A stretch of DNA of 64,000 bases, taken from the NCBI RefSeq assembly GCF_000297115.1, contig NZ_CAKP01000138.1, positions 1 through 64,000 on the forward strand, in the 5' to 3' direction. The notes under the pieces are model-generated. The model worked only from the letters and a program-made list of their open reading frames with translations, ran no database searches and was not told where the DNA came from. This stretch comes from Caloramator australicus RC3 (GTDB taxonomy: Bacteria; Bacillota; Clostridia; Clostridiales; Caloramatoraceae). A program made the translations under genes and the position numbers. How positions within the stretch are numbered: position 1 is the stretch's first letter; the number at the start of each line of letters is the position of its first letter. Positions 17,585-25,766 of the stretch are shown piece after piece.

Positions 17585-17626
17585 AACCAAAATTAACCCT
17601 CTGCAAGCAGAGGGTTAATTTTGGTT
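17585..17626. repeat. 20-bp perfect inverted repeat between asp23 and amaP
   Basis: Two exact 20-base arms (17585-17604 and 17607-17626) are separated by only two bases. The inner half (CCCTCTGC/GCAGAGGG) is G+C rich. The arm includes the asp23 stop codon. The T run follows on the plus strand (ATTTTTTT), while on the minus strand the hairpin is followed by AATTTATG. It is therefore not a standard terminator for asp23. It may stabilise the asp23 mRNA 3' end or attenuate amaP. Confidence 0.75.
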
Positions 17627-18011
17627 ATTTTTTTAACTTATCGTCATCCTTTACTTCTTTTTGAAAGTTTACGCCTTGAATATGGACATTTACTTGAGTT
17701 ACATTAATTCCTGTCATTGTTTCAACAGAAAGCTTTACCTTCCTTTGAACTTCCTTTGCAAGTTCAGGAATAACCACTCCATATTCAACGATTAAATAAA
17801 CATCTATTAAAACTTCATTTTCTCCTAATTGAACCTTTATGCCCTTACCTGGTGATTTAACACCTACCTTTTCAAGCATATCCCCAGTAAAGCCAGCAGT
17901 TAAATCTGAAACTCCTTGAACTTCACTTACAGCCATAGACGCTATAAGGGATATAACCTCAGGAGCTATTTTTACTTGCCCCATTTCATTCACATTTATT
18001 TCTGTTTCCAT
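17625..18011 (-). CDS. Asp23/Gls24 family envelope stress protein
   Basis: This 128-residue Asp23-domain protein (YqhY-like) begins METEINVNEMGQVKIAPEVI and contains the family stretch MAVSEVQGVSDLTAGF, then VQLGENEVLIDVYLIVEYG and VNVHIQGVNF. It lacks a membrane span and is expected to bind the membrane through AmaP, the next gene. The family is linked to cell-envelope and fatty-acid homeostasis. GGAGGTG precedes the ATG. It opens the asp23-amaP-DUF2273-nusB group. Confidence 0.92.
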   Translation of the reverse strand: METEINVNEMGQVKIAPEVISLIASMAVSEVQGVSDLTAGFTGDMLEKVGVKSPGKGIKVQLGENEVLIDVYLIVEYGVVIPELAKEVQRKVKLSVETMTGINVTQVNVHIQGVNFQKEVKDDDKLKK

Positions 18012-18082
18012 TAATTACACCTCCTGTCGTATCCATCCTTATCATTAGTTTATTACTATTAAATAAAAAAATCAAGTAAAAA

Positions 18083-18568
18083 TTATTTCTGTCTTACAGT
18101 AATTCTTGATGGCGATATCCCTGTAGTTTTTACTATAATATCCTTTATTTGATTAGCCTCTTCACTTGTTAGTGGGTTATCAGCTCTTACGCAAACCTCT
18201 ACACCATTATCATCGATAAAACATAATGCATCTTCAAATCCCTTTTCTTTAATAAGAGTCTCAATCTTGCTCTCCTTAAGTGCTCTGTCGTTAAGCTGCA
18301 TTAATTTAGTTGTGGCAGCTTCCTTTGCAGACTTTGTTGCCTCCTGGCTATTTATTATTTTTTCAAGCTCTTGTTTTACTACGCTTCTTTCCTGTTGCCT
18401 TGTGATCCTGCTTTCTGCAAAATAATTAGTAGCTTCTAATTTTTCAGCATTTTTACCTATTGTAGTTAAATAAGCTGAATCGTTAAATCTCTTGGCTGCC
18501 CATCCCGCCACTGCTATTAACATTATTAGCACAGCAATTATAGCAGTTTGTCTTTTTACATCAGACAT
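18083..18568 (-). CDS. spoIIIAH: Stage III sporulation protein AH
   Basis: SpoIIIAH is the mother-cell half of the channel that meets forespore SpoIIQ across the engulfment space. This 161-residue protein has one N-terminal transmembrane helix (about residues 8-26) and an extracytoplasmic domain. A helical linker (RQQERSVVKQELEKII) leads to the YscJ/FliF-type ring-building domain, with GVEVCVRADNPLTSEEANQI. It is somewhat shorter than the Bacillus protein. It is last in the spoIIIA operon and GGAGGGGG precedes the ATG. Confidence 0.93.
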   Translation of the reverse strand: MSDVKRQTAIIAVLIMLIAVAGWAAKRFNDSAYLTTIGKNAEKLEATNYFAESRITRQQERSVVKQELEKIINSQEATKSAKEAATTKLMQLNDRALKESKIETLIKEKGFEDALCFIDDNGVEVCVRADNPLTSEEANQIKDIIVKTTGISPSRITVRQK

Positions 18569-18627
18569 AGTCCCCCTCCTAAAATATAATCTAATAAATT
18601 TATATGATATATATAATTTTTATATAA

Positions 18628-19215
18628 TTAATTTTTCATAGGAAGAACAGATACTTTATTTGCCGGAATGTTTAAACCAGTTTTCACCGCATTTATGATT
18701 TGTTCCTTAATTATAGGACTCTTAGCTCCCTCTGCTACTACAATAACACCTCCAATCCTTGGGCGAATTTCTTTTATAATAAAAGGTTTATTCGAAGTCC
18801 CCTCATTCATAAGAACAACATTTATATTTCTGCTATTTTCTGTTGTTATTCTGGTTCCTCCTTGGTTATCTTTTTCTTCTATTTTTCTTATGCTATTATT
18901 TTCATTGTAGGCTGGAACTGTGCTTGCACCCTCTTCAAAATAAATCATAGCATTAACTTTTCCTACACCATCTATTTGCATTAATATATCTATTAAATCC
19001 TTCTTTAACTTTTCCTCATATGTAAGCTGTGGAGCATATGTTGAAACCTCAATAACAGACTTTTCCTCCTTTTTCTTTTTGTCTGCTAAATTGATACTTT
19101 TATAAACATTTGAGATAAGCATCATCAAAATACCTATCAAAATTACTATAATCATGTTTAAAATAAACTTCTTTGGATTTTTCATATTTTTATCTAAAAG
19201 GCCCTTTAAATTCAT
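18628..19215 (-). CDS. spoIIIAG: Stage III sporulation protein AG
   Basis: SpoIIIAG forms a ring in the mother-cell to forespore feeding-tube apparatus. The 195-residue protein has an N-terminal transmembrane helix (about residues 17-37, FILNMIIVILIGILMMLI) and an extracellular ring-building domain (GVGKVNAMIYFEEGA, IGGVIVVAEGAKSP, NIPANKVSVLPM). The ATG at 19215 has GAGGG at proper distance. The ATG two codons earlier abuts the site. It is third from last among the spoIIIA genes as transcribed, before the final spoIIIAH. Confidence 0.94.
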   Translation of the reverse strand: MNLKGLLDKNMKNPKKFILNMIIVILIGILMMLISNVYKSINLADKKKKEEKSVIEVSTYAPQLTYEEKLKKDLIDILMQIDGVGKVNAMIYFEEGASTVPAYNENNSIRKIEEKDNQGGTRITTENSRNINVVLMNEGTSNKPFIIKEIRPRIGGVIVVAEGAKSPIIKEQIINAVKTGLNIPANKVSVLPMKN

Positions 19216-19224
19216 ACCCATCCC

Positions 19225-19788
19225 TCACTTTATAACAATTATTTCATCTTGATTTATTTTAAGATACTCAGATAAATATTTTTTTACCTTTATTGTCTCA
19301 GCATCTTCCTCATTTGTCCTTCCTATTACTACCTTTTCAACTGGTTTCACATTACTTTTGTAGCTTCTAATTAAAGTTAAGGAATATACCTTACCAAAGC
19401 TTAGCGAACTCATATTTTCATCAATTTTTATATCTTTAACAACATATTCAAGGTTTAACCTATTTTTTATATCCTCTTCTATCCTCTTTGATAAATTATT
19501 TTTAAACTCCAAAATTAATTGCTTATTGTATTCATTCAAATTAGTATTCTTTCCATCCTCTAAACTATATTTTTCATAATATGACGCGACGGTATTTTCA
19601 ACATCAATATTTTTGCCTATAAATTGAAATATAGGCATAATTATTGTAATTAAGATTATAAAGCCTAAAACAAACCTAACATATTTTTTAAATTTATTTG
19701 TAGGCAAGACTATTTCTACTAAAGTAGCGAAAATATATATACTCAATATCATCTTAACCCAAGAACTTAAAAAACTCAGCATACCCAT
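19225..19788 (-). CDS. spoIIIAF: Stage III sporulation protein AF
   Basis: The SpoIIIAF protein has two N-terminal transmembrane helices (WVKMILSIYIFATLVEIVLP and FVLGFIILITIIMPIFQFI) and a C-terminal extracytoplasmic domain with the family sequence VVKDIKIDEN. It is part of the SpoIIIA secretion-like complex in the mother-cell membrane. The ATG at 19788 overlaps the spoIIIAE stop (TGATG). An alternative ATG at 19782 has a slightly better ribosome-binding distance. Confidence 0.93.
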   Translation of the reverse strand: MGMLSFLSSWVKMILSIYIFATLVEIVLPTNKFKKYVRFVLGFIILITIIMPIFQFIGKNIDVENTVASYYEKYSLEDGKNTNLNEYNKQLILEFKNNLSKRIEEDIKNRLNLEYVVKDIKIDENMSSLSFGKVYSLTLIRSYKSNVKPVEKVVIGRTNEEDAETIKVKKYLSEYLKINQDEIIVIK

Positions 19789-20939
19789 CACCCAACATTA
19801 ACAATAACTTTGCCAGCAGAAGCTAAAATAGTTATCATTATAAAAAACATAACAGCAACGGATAAAACAGCAGCAAACACAATCGTTAAAGATTTACTAG
19901 CTGCATTTAAACCCTCTACAATTTTTTTGTCTACTATAGGTTCTAAAACTACACAAGTGAATTTATAAATTAAACTAATAACCATTATTTTTATAAGAGG
20001 AAAAACACAAATTCCAACAATCATAACTACACCGAATACGCTCAAAGCATCTTTTAAAATTAAAGAATAGCTTGCAACAGTTGCAACCGCATCCGAAAGA
20101 GCACCACCAACAATTGGGATCAACTTATCAACAGCAAACTTAGTGCTTTTAAGAGCCACTTCATCAAAGGTATTAGCTGTTATTCCTCTAACTGTAATAA
20201 TCGCTATAAAAACCGTCATTAAAAATCCTAAAACTAAAGTATTTATTGTATTTATAAAATCCCCTAATTTCCCAATTTTTATATCATCGCTTAAATTATC
20301 TACTATATGGACAGCTACAACGATTATAGTTACAGGTAAAACAAAGTTTTTTATAATATCGCTGGAAAACTTTATAAAAAACATAATGATCGGATCTAAA
20401 GTTGTTGCTGTTGCTACGCTACCTGTTCCAATCAAAATACTAATCATCGACGGAATCAATGCATTCATAAATTCAACCATATCAGTTATAGCTTTAGCTG
20501 CAATTGAAATAGCATATGTAAAACTTTTAATTATAATAGTAGTTATTAAAAGAAATATTGCAAAATTAGCGATTTTAGCTATACTATTTTCATCAAAGGA
20601 ATTTTGAAGGTTATGCATAAGAGCCGAAATAATTCCAATTACCAAAAGTTCAATCAACAATTTATAATTAATCAAGATTTCTTTAATCGAAAATCCAATA
20701 ATATTCTTAGTAAAATCCTTAAAAGTTAACTTCAACGATCCAGAACTTTTATAATCATCTAGAATCTTTTTTAAACTTAATTCTGGGAAATATTCATACG
20801 TTTGTTGTAACGATTTCGATACTTTTTCTAAAGAAGAAAAATCAGTATAAGTTGGATCTTTATTCATAGAAAATACATATATGTTAATAAAAAACAAAAA
20901 CAAAAATATTAATGCTGATGTTTTTAACATTATTTTCAT
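19788..20939 (-). CDS. spoIIIAE: Stage III sporulation protein AE
   Basis: This is the largest membrane subunit of the SpoIIIA channel, 383 residues. An N-terminal signal-like helix (KTSALIFLFLFFINIYVF) is followed by a soluble stretch and then about seven transmembrane helices from residue 105 onward (for example LIELLVIGIISALMHNL and FVLPVTIIVVAVHIV). The ATG at 20939 follows AGGATGTGG. The GTG three codons earlier overlaps that sequence. Confidence 0.95.
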   Translation of the reverse strand: MKIMLKTSALIFLFLFFINIYVFSMNKDPTYTDFSSLEKVSKSLQQTYEYFPELSLKKILDDYKSSGSLKLTFKDFTKNIIGFSIKEILINYKLLIELLVIGIISALMHNLQNSFDENSIAKIANFAIFLLITTIIIKSFTYAISIAAKAITDMVEFMNALIPSMISILIGTGSVATATTLDPIIMFFIKFSSDIIKNFVLPVTIIVVAVHIVDNLSDDIKIGKLGDFINTINTLVLGFLMTVFIAIITVRGITANTFDEVALKSTKFAVDKLIPIVGGALSDAVATVASYSLILKDALSVFGVVMIVGICVFPLIKIMVISLIYKFTCVVLEPIVDKKIVEGLNAASKSLTIVFAAVLSVAVMFFIMITILASAGKVIVNVG

Positions 20940-20951
20940 ATTTACCACATC

Positions 20952-21338
20952 CTATGGTAGAATTTTAATTATTAAGTCGATTACCGCAAGCATTATAGGC
21001 AAGGATAAAATCAATATCAATATTTTCCCAGCAAATTCAATTTTACCCGCAATAGAACTTTGACCTGAATCTTTACAAATTTCAATCCCAAAGGAAGCCA
21101 AATATGCTATTCCAATTATTTTAAAGACAATGCTTAAATATGTGTAGTCTATATTAGCCTTTACAGCAATTTGTTGAATGGCTTGTATTACTATAGTAAG
21201 TTTAGAAATCATCATAAAAAATATTATTAAACCTGTAACTATACTCAAGTGAACTGCATACTCAGGCCTGTCTTCTTTGATAAATAATATTAATACTGAA
21301 GCTATAAAAGCAATTGAAATAACCTTTATTATTTCCAT
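20952..21338 (-). CDS. spoIIIAD: Stage III sporulation protein AD
   Basis: This 128-residue membrane protein has four hydrophobic segments and the family features IKEDRPEYAVHLSIVTG, then AYLASFGIEICKDSGQSSIAGKIEFAGK. It is a membrane component of the SpoIIIA feeding-tube complex, related to SpoIIIAC. GAAGGTG precedes the ATG. It lies 12 bases from each neighbour in the operon. Confidence 0.95.
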   Translation of the reverse strand: MEIIKVISIAFIASVLILFIKEDRPEYAVHLSIVTGLIIFFMMISKLTIVIQAIQQIAVKANIDYTYLSIVFKIIGIAYLASFGIEICKDSGQSSIAGKIEFAGKILILILSLPIMLAVIDLIIKILP

Positions 21339-21349
21339 GAAATCACCTT

Positions 21350-21547
21350 CTAAAATTGGAACATGGATTTTACAGTATCAAAAAGTTTTATTAGCATATT
21401 TATTGTTAAGAATAAAATTATAATTATTCCCCCTAGTGTAGTTAAGGTAGCAAAATCGCTTTTACCTTGGCTATCAAATATTTTATCGAGAATAATTATT
21501 ACAATTCCTATCATTCCAATCTTAAAGATAATATTAACATCAAACAT
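21350..21547 (-). CDS. spoIIIAC: Stage III sporulation protein AC
   Basis: This 65-residue protein has two transmembrane helices (FKIGMIGIVIIILDKIF and FATLTTLGGIIIILFLTINML) joined by SQGKSD, the standard SpoIIIAC form. It is a membrane subunit of the SpoIIIA complex. AGGAGGGGG precedes the ATG. Confidence 0.95.
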   Translation of the reverse strand: MFDVNIIFKIGMIGIVIIILDKIFDSQGKSDFATLTTLGGIIIILFLTINMLIKLFDTVKSMFQF

Positions 21548-21557
21548 AATCCCCCTC

Positions 21558-22076
21558 CTAAACTAGTATAACAACTATAAGTATTCCTGAAGCAAACCCT
21601 AAGTATTTAACCAGTTTATCATTCCTTTGTCTTTTATCATCCGCCTTCTTTTCAAGCATATCTAGTTTTTTCATAGTTAAATTAAAATTCTTTTTTTGTC
21701 CCTCTAAATCGCTTGTCCCTAAACTAGAAAAGAAACTAACTAAAACCTCAATTTCTTCCTTTTCTAGCAAAAAGCGATCCTTGTGTCTGTCAAAAGAATT
21801 TATAAATATATCATGCAATGTGTCCTTCTCAAAATCCTTTATTGAATTTGCTAAATCTATGAAAAGAGCTTTTAATGGTTCATTTACTTTTAACGATAAA
21901 TTTGATAATGCCACATATAAAGGTTCTGCCGAATAAATTATCTCACTTTCTAAAATCTGAAGAGCATATTGCAGTTCCCTAAGCTGCCTTACCTTCTCAT
22001 AAAGCAAATGAGATATGTAAAAACCTGTTATAGTAGATGCTATAATAATAATTAATCCCCCTATTAACTTTAGCAT
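21558..22076 (-). CDS. spoIIIAB: Stage III sporulation protein AB
   Basis: The 172 residues have an N-terminal transmembrane helix (about 2-22), a helical soluble domain with the family stretch RQLRELQYALQILESEIIYSAEPL, and a C-terminal helix (YLGFASGILIVVILV). SpoIIIAB is a GspF-like subunit believed to work with the ATPase SpoIIIAA. GGAGGGG precedes the ATG and spoIIIAA ends 12 bases upstream. Confidence 0.95.
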   Translation of the reverse strand: MLKLIGGLIIIIASTITGFYISHLLYEKVRQLRELQYALQILESEIIYSAEPLYVALSNLSLKVNEPLKALFIDLANSIKDFEKDTLHDIFINSFDRHKDRFLLEKEEIEVLVSFFSSLGTSDLEGQKKNFNLTMKKLDMLEKKADDKRQRNDKLVKYLGFASGILIVVILV

Positions 22077-22088
22077 TTTACCCCTCCT

Positions 22089-23024
22089 TTATGTTAGGTA
22101 AATAATTTTTTCTATTGTGCCCGGTCCCCTTTTATTACTTAAAATTATAACTACATCAAAAAAACTATTTTCTATCATTTCCTTAAAACCAGCTCTTACC
22201 TTAATCTCATCAAAAGTTCCTGCATGGGCAGTTGCAATAATTTTTACTCCTGCCTTTAAAGCATCCTGAATTGCTTTTGTATCATCTAATCCACCTATTT
22301 CGTCAACTGCAATAATTTCAGGTCCCATAGACCTTAAAAGCATATAAATTCCTAATGTCTTTGGACAGGAATCTAATACATCCGTCCTTAAACCCACATC
22401 AAGCTGTGGAACTCCTTGATGACATGCTGCTATTTCTCCTCTTTCATCAACAACACCTATTCTATATCCTCTTACATTTAATCTCTTATTGCCATCACTT
22501 AAATTTCTTATTATATCCCTTAAAAGGGTTGTTTTACCACATCCTGGTGGTGATATAATTAAAGTATGCTTTATACCATCTGAATATAATTTTTTTACAA
22601 TTGCATCAGAGCAACCCTTAATTTCCCTTGCAATTCTTACATTTAATGCAGAAATATTCTTAAGCGTTTTAATACCTTCACTGCCTAAAACCGTTCTCCC
22701 TACAATTCCTACCCTATGACCACCTTTTAGTGTCAAATAGCCATTTCTAAATTCATCTTCAAAGGAATACAAAGAATAATTTGTCATCCTTTGAATCGTC
22801 CTCTCAATATCCTTAATATTAACTAAAAACGCACTATTACAATCATAAGTAATGCCGCCATTTATCCCAATAAAAAAATCTGAATTGTTTTTTACAATCA
22901 TGAGGGGCTTATTTGCTCTTAGCCTTATTTCTTGAATGCCTTGCATATCGTTAGGCTCTGTCCTTCTAAAAACTAATGATATTTCTTCAGGAAATATTTC
23001 TATTATTTCTTTCGTTAAAATCAA
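22089..23024 (-). CDS. spoIIIAA: Stage III sporulation protein AA, ATPase
   Basis: The 311-residue ATPase powers the SpoIIIA complex and resembles secretion ATPases. It has Walker A SPPGCGKTTLLR near residue 155, RGYRIGVVDERGEIAA and Walker B IIAVDEIGG. A TTG start at 23024 is used, seven or eight bases after AAAGGGGGG. As first gene of the operon it should have a sigma-E promoter. CATAAAAA at 23070-23077 on the minus strand resembles a sigma-E -10 element, but the match is weak. Confidence 0.95.
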   Translation of the reverse strand: MILTKEIIEIFPEEISLVFRRTEPNDMQGIQEIRLRANKPLMIVKNNSDFFIGINGGITYDCNSAFLVNIKDIERTIQRMTNYSLYSFEDEFRNGYLTLKGGHRVGIVGRTVLGSEGIKTLKNISALNVRIAREIKGCSDAIVKKLYSDGIKHTLIISPPGCGKTTLLRDIIRNLSDGNKRLNVRGYRIGVVDERGEIAACHQGVPQLDVGLRTDVLDSCPKTLGIYMLLRSMGPEIIAVDEIGGLDDTKAIQDALKAGVKIIATAHAGTFDEIKVRAGFKEMIENSFFDVVIILSNKRGPGTIEKIIYLT

Positions 23025-23102
23025 ACATATCCCCCCTTTCTTAATATAAAGTTTATTATTGTCCTCAATTTTTTATGATAAAAAGTTACTTATTATTTTA
23101 CG

Positions 23103-23135
23103 CATAAAAAAAGAGTCCCTAAAAATTTAGGGACT
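23103..23135 (-). terminator. Terminator after the CD1247-like gene
   Basis: AGTCCCTAAATTTTTAGGGACT folds into a stem (23114-23135), followed on the minus strand by CTTTTTTTATG. It overlaps the stop codon of the acidic Cys-rich protein gene and separates it from the spoIIIA operon. Confidence 0.85.
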
Positions 23136-23535
23136 AACAATTGCAATTTTCATCATCACAGTTGCATTCATCTTTTATAAAAATAGGTTCGCTGCAGTTA
23201 GGACATATAATTTCATCTTCATCCTCATCTTCAAAAACATCTTCATCAAGATATATCTTCTCATGGCAGTGTGGGCATTCAACTTCAACAAATCCGTCGT
23301 CCTCATCATCCTCATCATATATTTCATCCTCTAATCTTGTTAAATCTTCGTCTATTGCATCAACATAATCCTCAAGATCAGACTGTTCATCGTATATTCT
23401 TTCTATTTCCTCTGCGATTTCATCCAAAACATCGATTATAGCTATTAATAGCCTGCCTTCCTTTGTATCTTCATTGATCCCAAGACCATCAGCCAACCCT
23501 TTTAAGTATGAAACCCTTTCCTTAACTATGTTCAT
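23134..23535 (-). CDS. CD1247-type acidic protein with zinc-ribbon-like cysteines
   Basis: The 133 residues have a helical N-terminal part (VSYLKGLADGLGINEDTKEGR, the CD1247 N-terminal domain pattern), then a strongly acidic stretch (DEDLTRLEDEIYDEDDEDDG). A zinc-ribbon-like region with CPHCHEKI and CPNCSEPI follows, and the protein ends in the Cys-rich tail CNCDDENCNC. Metal binding is likely from the CxxC pairs. Its function is unknown. Proteins like this commonly lie between efp and spoIIIAA in Clostridia. Terminators flank it on both sides, so it is probably monocistronic. Confidence 0.82.
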   Translation of the reverse strand: MNIVKERVSYLKGLADGLGINEDTKEGRLLIAIIDVLDEIAEEIERIYDEQSDLEDYVDAIDEDLTRLEDEIYDEDDEDDGFVEVECPHCHEKIYLDEDVFEDEDEDEIICPNCSEPIFIKDECNCDDENCNC

Positions 23536-23558
23536 AAAATCACCCCATTTTAAAATTT

Positions 23559-23582
23559 AAGCAGTGGTATTTACCACTGCTT
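23559..23582 (-). terminator. Terminator of efp
   Basis: AAGCAGTGGTA pairs with TACCACTGCTT around a two-base loop, followed on the minus strand by AAATTTTAAAATG. It lies 14 bases past the efp stop. Confidence 0.75.
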
Positions 23583-23596
23583 AATAATAGTATGCA

Positions 23597-24154
23597 TCAA
23601 ACTCTGCTCATATATTCACCTGTTCTTGTATCAATTCTTATAACATCGCCAACATTTACAAATAGCGGAACCATAAATGTAGCACCAGTTTCAACTGTTG
23701 CTGGTTTTAATGCGTTAGTTGCTGTATCACCTCTAACACCTGGTTCAGTTTCAACAACTTCTAACTCAACAAATGTTGGTGGTTCAACTGAAAAAGCTTC
23801 TCCTTTGTAGAACTTGATTATAGCAGTCATATTTTCCTTTAAATATTTGATAGCATCTTCTACCTTATCATAGTTTAATGGAATTTGTTCATAAGTTTGA
23901 GTGTCCATAAAGTAATATAAAGTTCCATCATTGTAAAGATATTGCATTTCCTTTCTTTCAATAACTGCTTCTGGGAACTTTTCAGTTGGGCTAAAGGATT
24001 TTTCAATAACTGCTCCTGTTACTACATTCTTTAGCTTAGTTCTTACGAAGGCAGCTCCTTTTCCAGGCTTTACATGCATAAAATCAACAACTGTAAAAAC
24101 TTGTCCATCGAGTTCAAAAGTAGTTCCTTTTTTAAAATCACCAGCTGAAACCAT
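23597..24154 (-). CDS. efp: Translation elongation factor P
   Basis: EF-P rescues ribosomes stalled at polyproline stretches. The 185-residue protein has the three-domain EF-P layout: an N-terminal KOW-like domain with the loop [16 protein letters not shown] carrying the conserved lysine, and the C-terminal OB domain ending [18 protein letters not shown]. No Lys-modification genes are beside it. The ATG follows GGAGGG. The peptidase gene lies 46 bases upstream on the same strand, a common pairing. Confidence 0.97.
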   Translation of the reverse strand: MVSAGDFKKGTTFELDGQVFTVVDFMHVKPGKGAAFVRTKLKNVVTGAVIEKSFSPTEKFPEAVIERKEMQYLYNDGTLYYFMDTQTYEQIPLNYDKVEDAIKYLKENMTAIIKFYKGEAFSVEPPTFVELEVVETEPGVRGDTATNALKPATVETGATFMVPLFVNVGDVIRIDTRTGEYMSRV

Positions 24155-24200
24155 GAATATTATCCCTCCATATTGTGAATTTTATCTAAATTATTAAAAA

Positions 24201-25277
24201 TTACTCGATTTCAATTAAATGCTTTGGTGAATGAGAAAGAACTCTATATCCATCTTTAGTCACAACAACTAATTCTTCAATTCTAACTCCACCAAAGTCT
24301 GGAATATAAATCCCTGGTTCATCAGTAATAACCATTCCTGCTTCTAAAACTTCATTGCTTCTAAAGTTAACCCTTGGAAGTTCATGAACCTCCATTCCAA
24401 CTCCGTGTCCTAAACCATGGCTAAATCTTTCCCCATATCCTCTTTCAGTTATTATATCCCTTGCTATTTTATCAAGGTCAAAGCAGCTAATACCTTCCTT
24501 TACTGCCTTTAATGCCGCTTCATTTGCATCTAAAACTGCATTGTATATCTCCTTTTGCTTTTCTGTTGCCTTACCAACAACAATTGTTCTTGTCATATCA
24601 GAACAATATCCATTATATATACATCCAAAATCTAAAGTTACAAAATCCCCATACTCTAACTTTTTATCAGTTGGAGTTCCATGTGGCAAGGAAGACCTAG
24701 CACCTGAAACTACTATTGAATCAAAGGACAGCCCTTGTGCACCCTGCTTTTTCATAAAGTATTCTATTTCTAAAGCAATATCTCTTTCTGCAACTCCTGG
24801 CTTGATAAATTTTAAAATATGTTCAAAGGCCATATCGGCAATTGAAGCAGCCTTTGCGATAAGTTCTATTTCTTCTTCTTCCTTTATCATTCTTATCTTT
24901 TCAATAGTATGATTTAGTTTAACTATTTTTATGTCTCCTAATTTTTCTTTATATATTTCTAGATCTTGAAATGTAAACCTATCTTCTTCTACTCCTAAAA
25001 CCTTTACATCGTTTTCTAACAATATGTTTTTAACGGCATCGTGTATAGGTGGCTTATATTCTATAACTTCGTAGCCTACAACTTCCTTGTGAGCTTGTTC
25101 TATGTATCTACCATCAGTTAGAAAGTAAGCTTTATCCTTTAAAATGACTGAAAAACTTTCATGGCCTGTAAATCCACTTAAGTAATTTCTGTTGTAGTCA
25201 CCAATGATTAAAGCAGCATCAATTCCTAATTCATCAAAATGACTTCTAAAATTTTCTAATCTTTTTAAAATATTCAT
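24201..25277 (-). CDS. Xaa-Pro aminopeptidase/dipeptidase (M24B)
   Basis: The 358-residue M24 metallopeptidase has a creatinase-like N-terminal domain (FRSHFDELGIDAALIIGDYNRNYLSGF) and a pita-bread C-terminal domain. The metal ligands appear in TLDFGCIYNGYCSDMTRT (two Asp), GLGHGVGMEVHE (His), MVITDEPGIYI and GVRIEELV (Glu). It removes or splits Xaa-Pro at the N-terminus of peptides. The ATG at 25277 overlaps the aroQ stop (ATGA), with AAGGGGGAAG upstream. Residues further upstream are not homologous. Confidence 0.93.
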   Translation of the reverse strand: MNILKRLENFRSHFDELGIDAALIIGDYNRNYLSGFTGHESFSVILKDKAYFLTDGRYIEQAHKEVVGYEVIEYKPPIHDAVKNILLENDVKVLGVEEDRFTFQDLEIYKEKLGDIKIVKLNHTIEKIRMIKEEEEIELIAKAASIADMAFEHILKFIKPGVAERDIALEIEYFMKKQGAQGLSFDSIVVSGARSSLPHGTPTDKKLEYGDFVTLDFGCIYNGYCSDMTRTIVVGKATEKQKEIYNAVLDANEAALKAVKEGISCFDLDKIARDIITERGYGERFSHGLGHGVGMEVHELPRVNFRSNEVLEAGMVITDEPGIYIPDFGGVRIEELVVVTKDGYRVLSHSPKHLIEIE

Positions 25278-25708
25278 ACTTCTTCCCCCTTTGTAAAATA
25301 AAAAATTGCCAAAATATATGAATAATAGCCAAAACCACTTATTTGGCCAACACAAGCAGGAGCAATAACCGACTTTCTTCTAAATTCCTCCCTCGAATAG
25401 ATATTTGTCAAATGAACTTCAATAGCTGGTATTTGAATAGACCTTAATGCATCATAAATAGCGATACTATAATGTGTATAAGCACCTGGATTTATAATAA
25501 TCCCATCATAGATTCCCTCAGCAGAATGAATTTTATTTATTATCTCACCCTCTACATTGCTTTGATAAAAATCAACTTCAACATTATGCTGTTTAGCAAA
25601 ATCAGATATCTTTTGGCACAATTCATCGTAAGTTAATTCTCCATAAAGGTCTACTTCACGTTTTCCAAGCATGTTTAAATTTGGTCCATTGATTATTAAA
25701 AGTTTCAT
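25274..25708 (-). CDS. aroQ: Type II 3-dehydroquinate dehydratase
   Basis: The 144-residue type II enzyme converts 3-dehydroquinate to 3-dehydroshikimate. It has NGPNLNMLGKRE at the N-terminus, NPGAYTHYSIAIYDAL with the active-site His region, and EVHLTNIYSREEFRRKS. The ATG at 25708 follows AGAGG. With aroK and aroE in this window it belongs to a dispersed shikimate gene set. It overlaps the peptidase by four bases. Confidence 0.95.
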   Translation of the reverse strand: MKLLIINGPNLNMLGKREVDLYGELTYDELCQKISDFAKQHNVEVDFYQSNVEGEIINKIHSAEGIYDGIIINPGAYTHYSIAIYDALRSIQIPAIEVHLTNIYSREEFRRKSVIAPACVGQISGFGYYSYILAIFYFTKGEEV

Positions 25709-25766
25709 AAGATCACATCCTCTTAAACAACAATTGTATTTTATCAAATTTATGCCAACAATGCAA

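Noticed and set aside
20143-20607. 154-codon plus-strand frame inside spoIIIAE
   Set aside because: It is a shadow of the hydrophobic spoIIIAE gene, with no start signal. The minus-strand protein is a clear family member.
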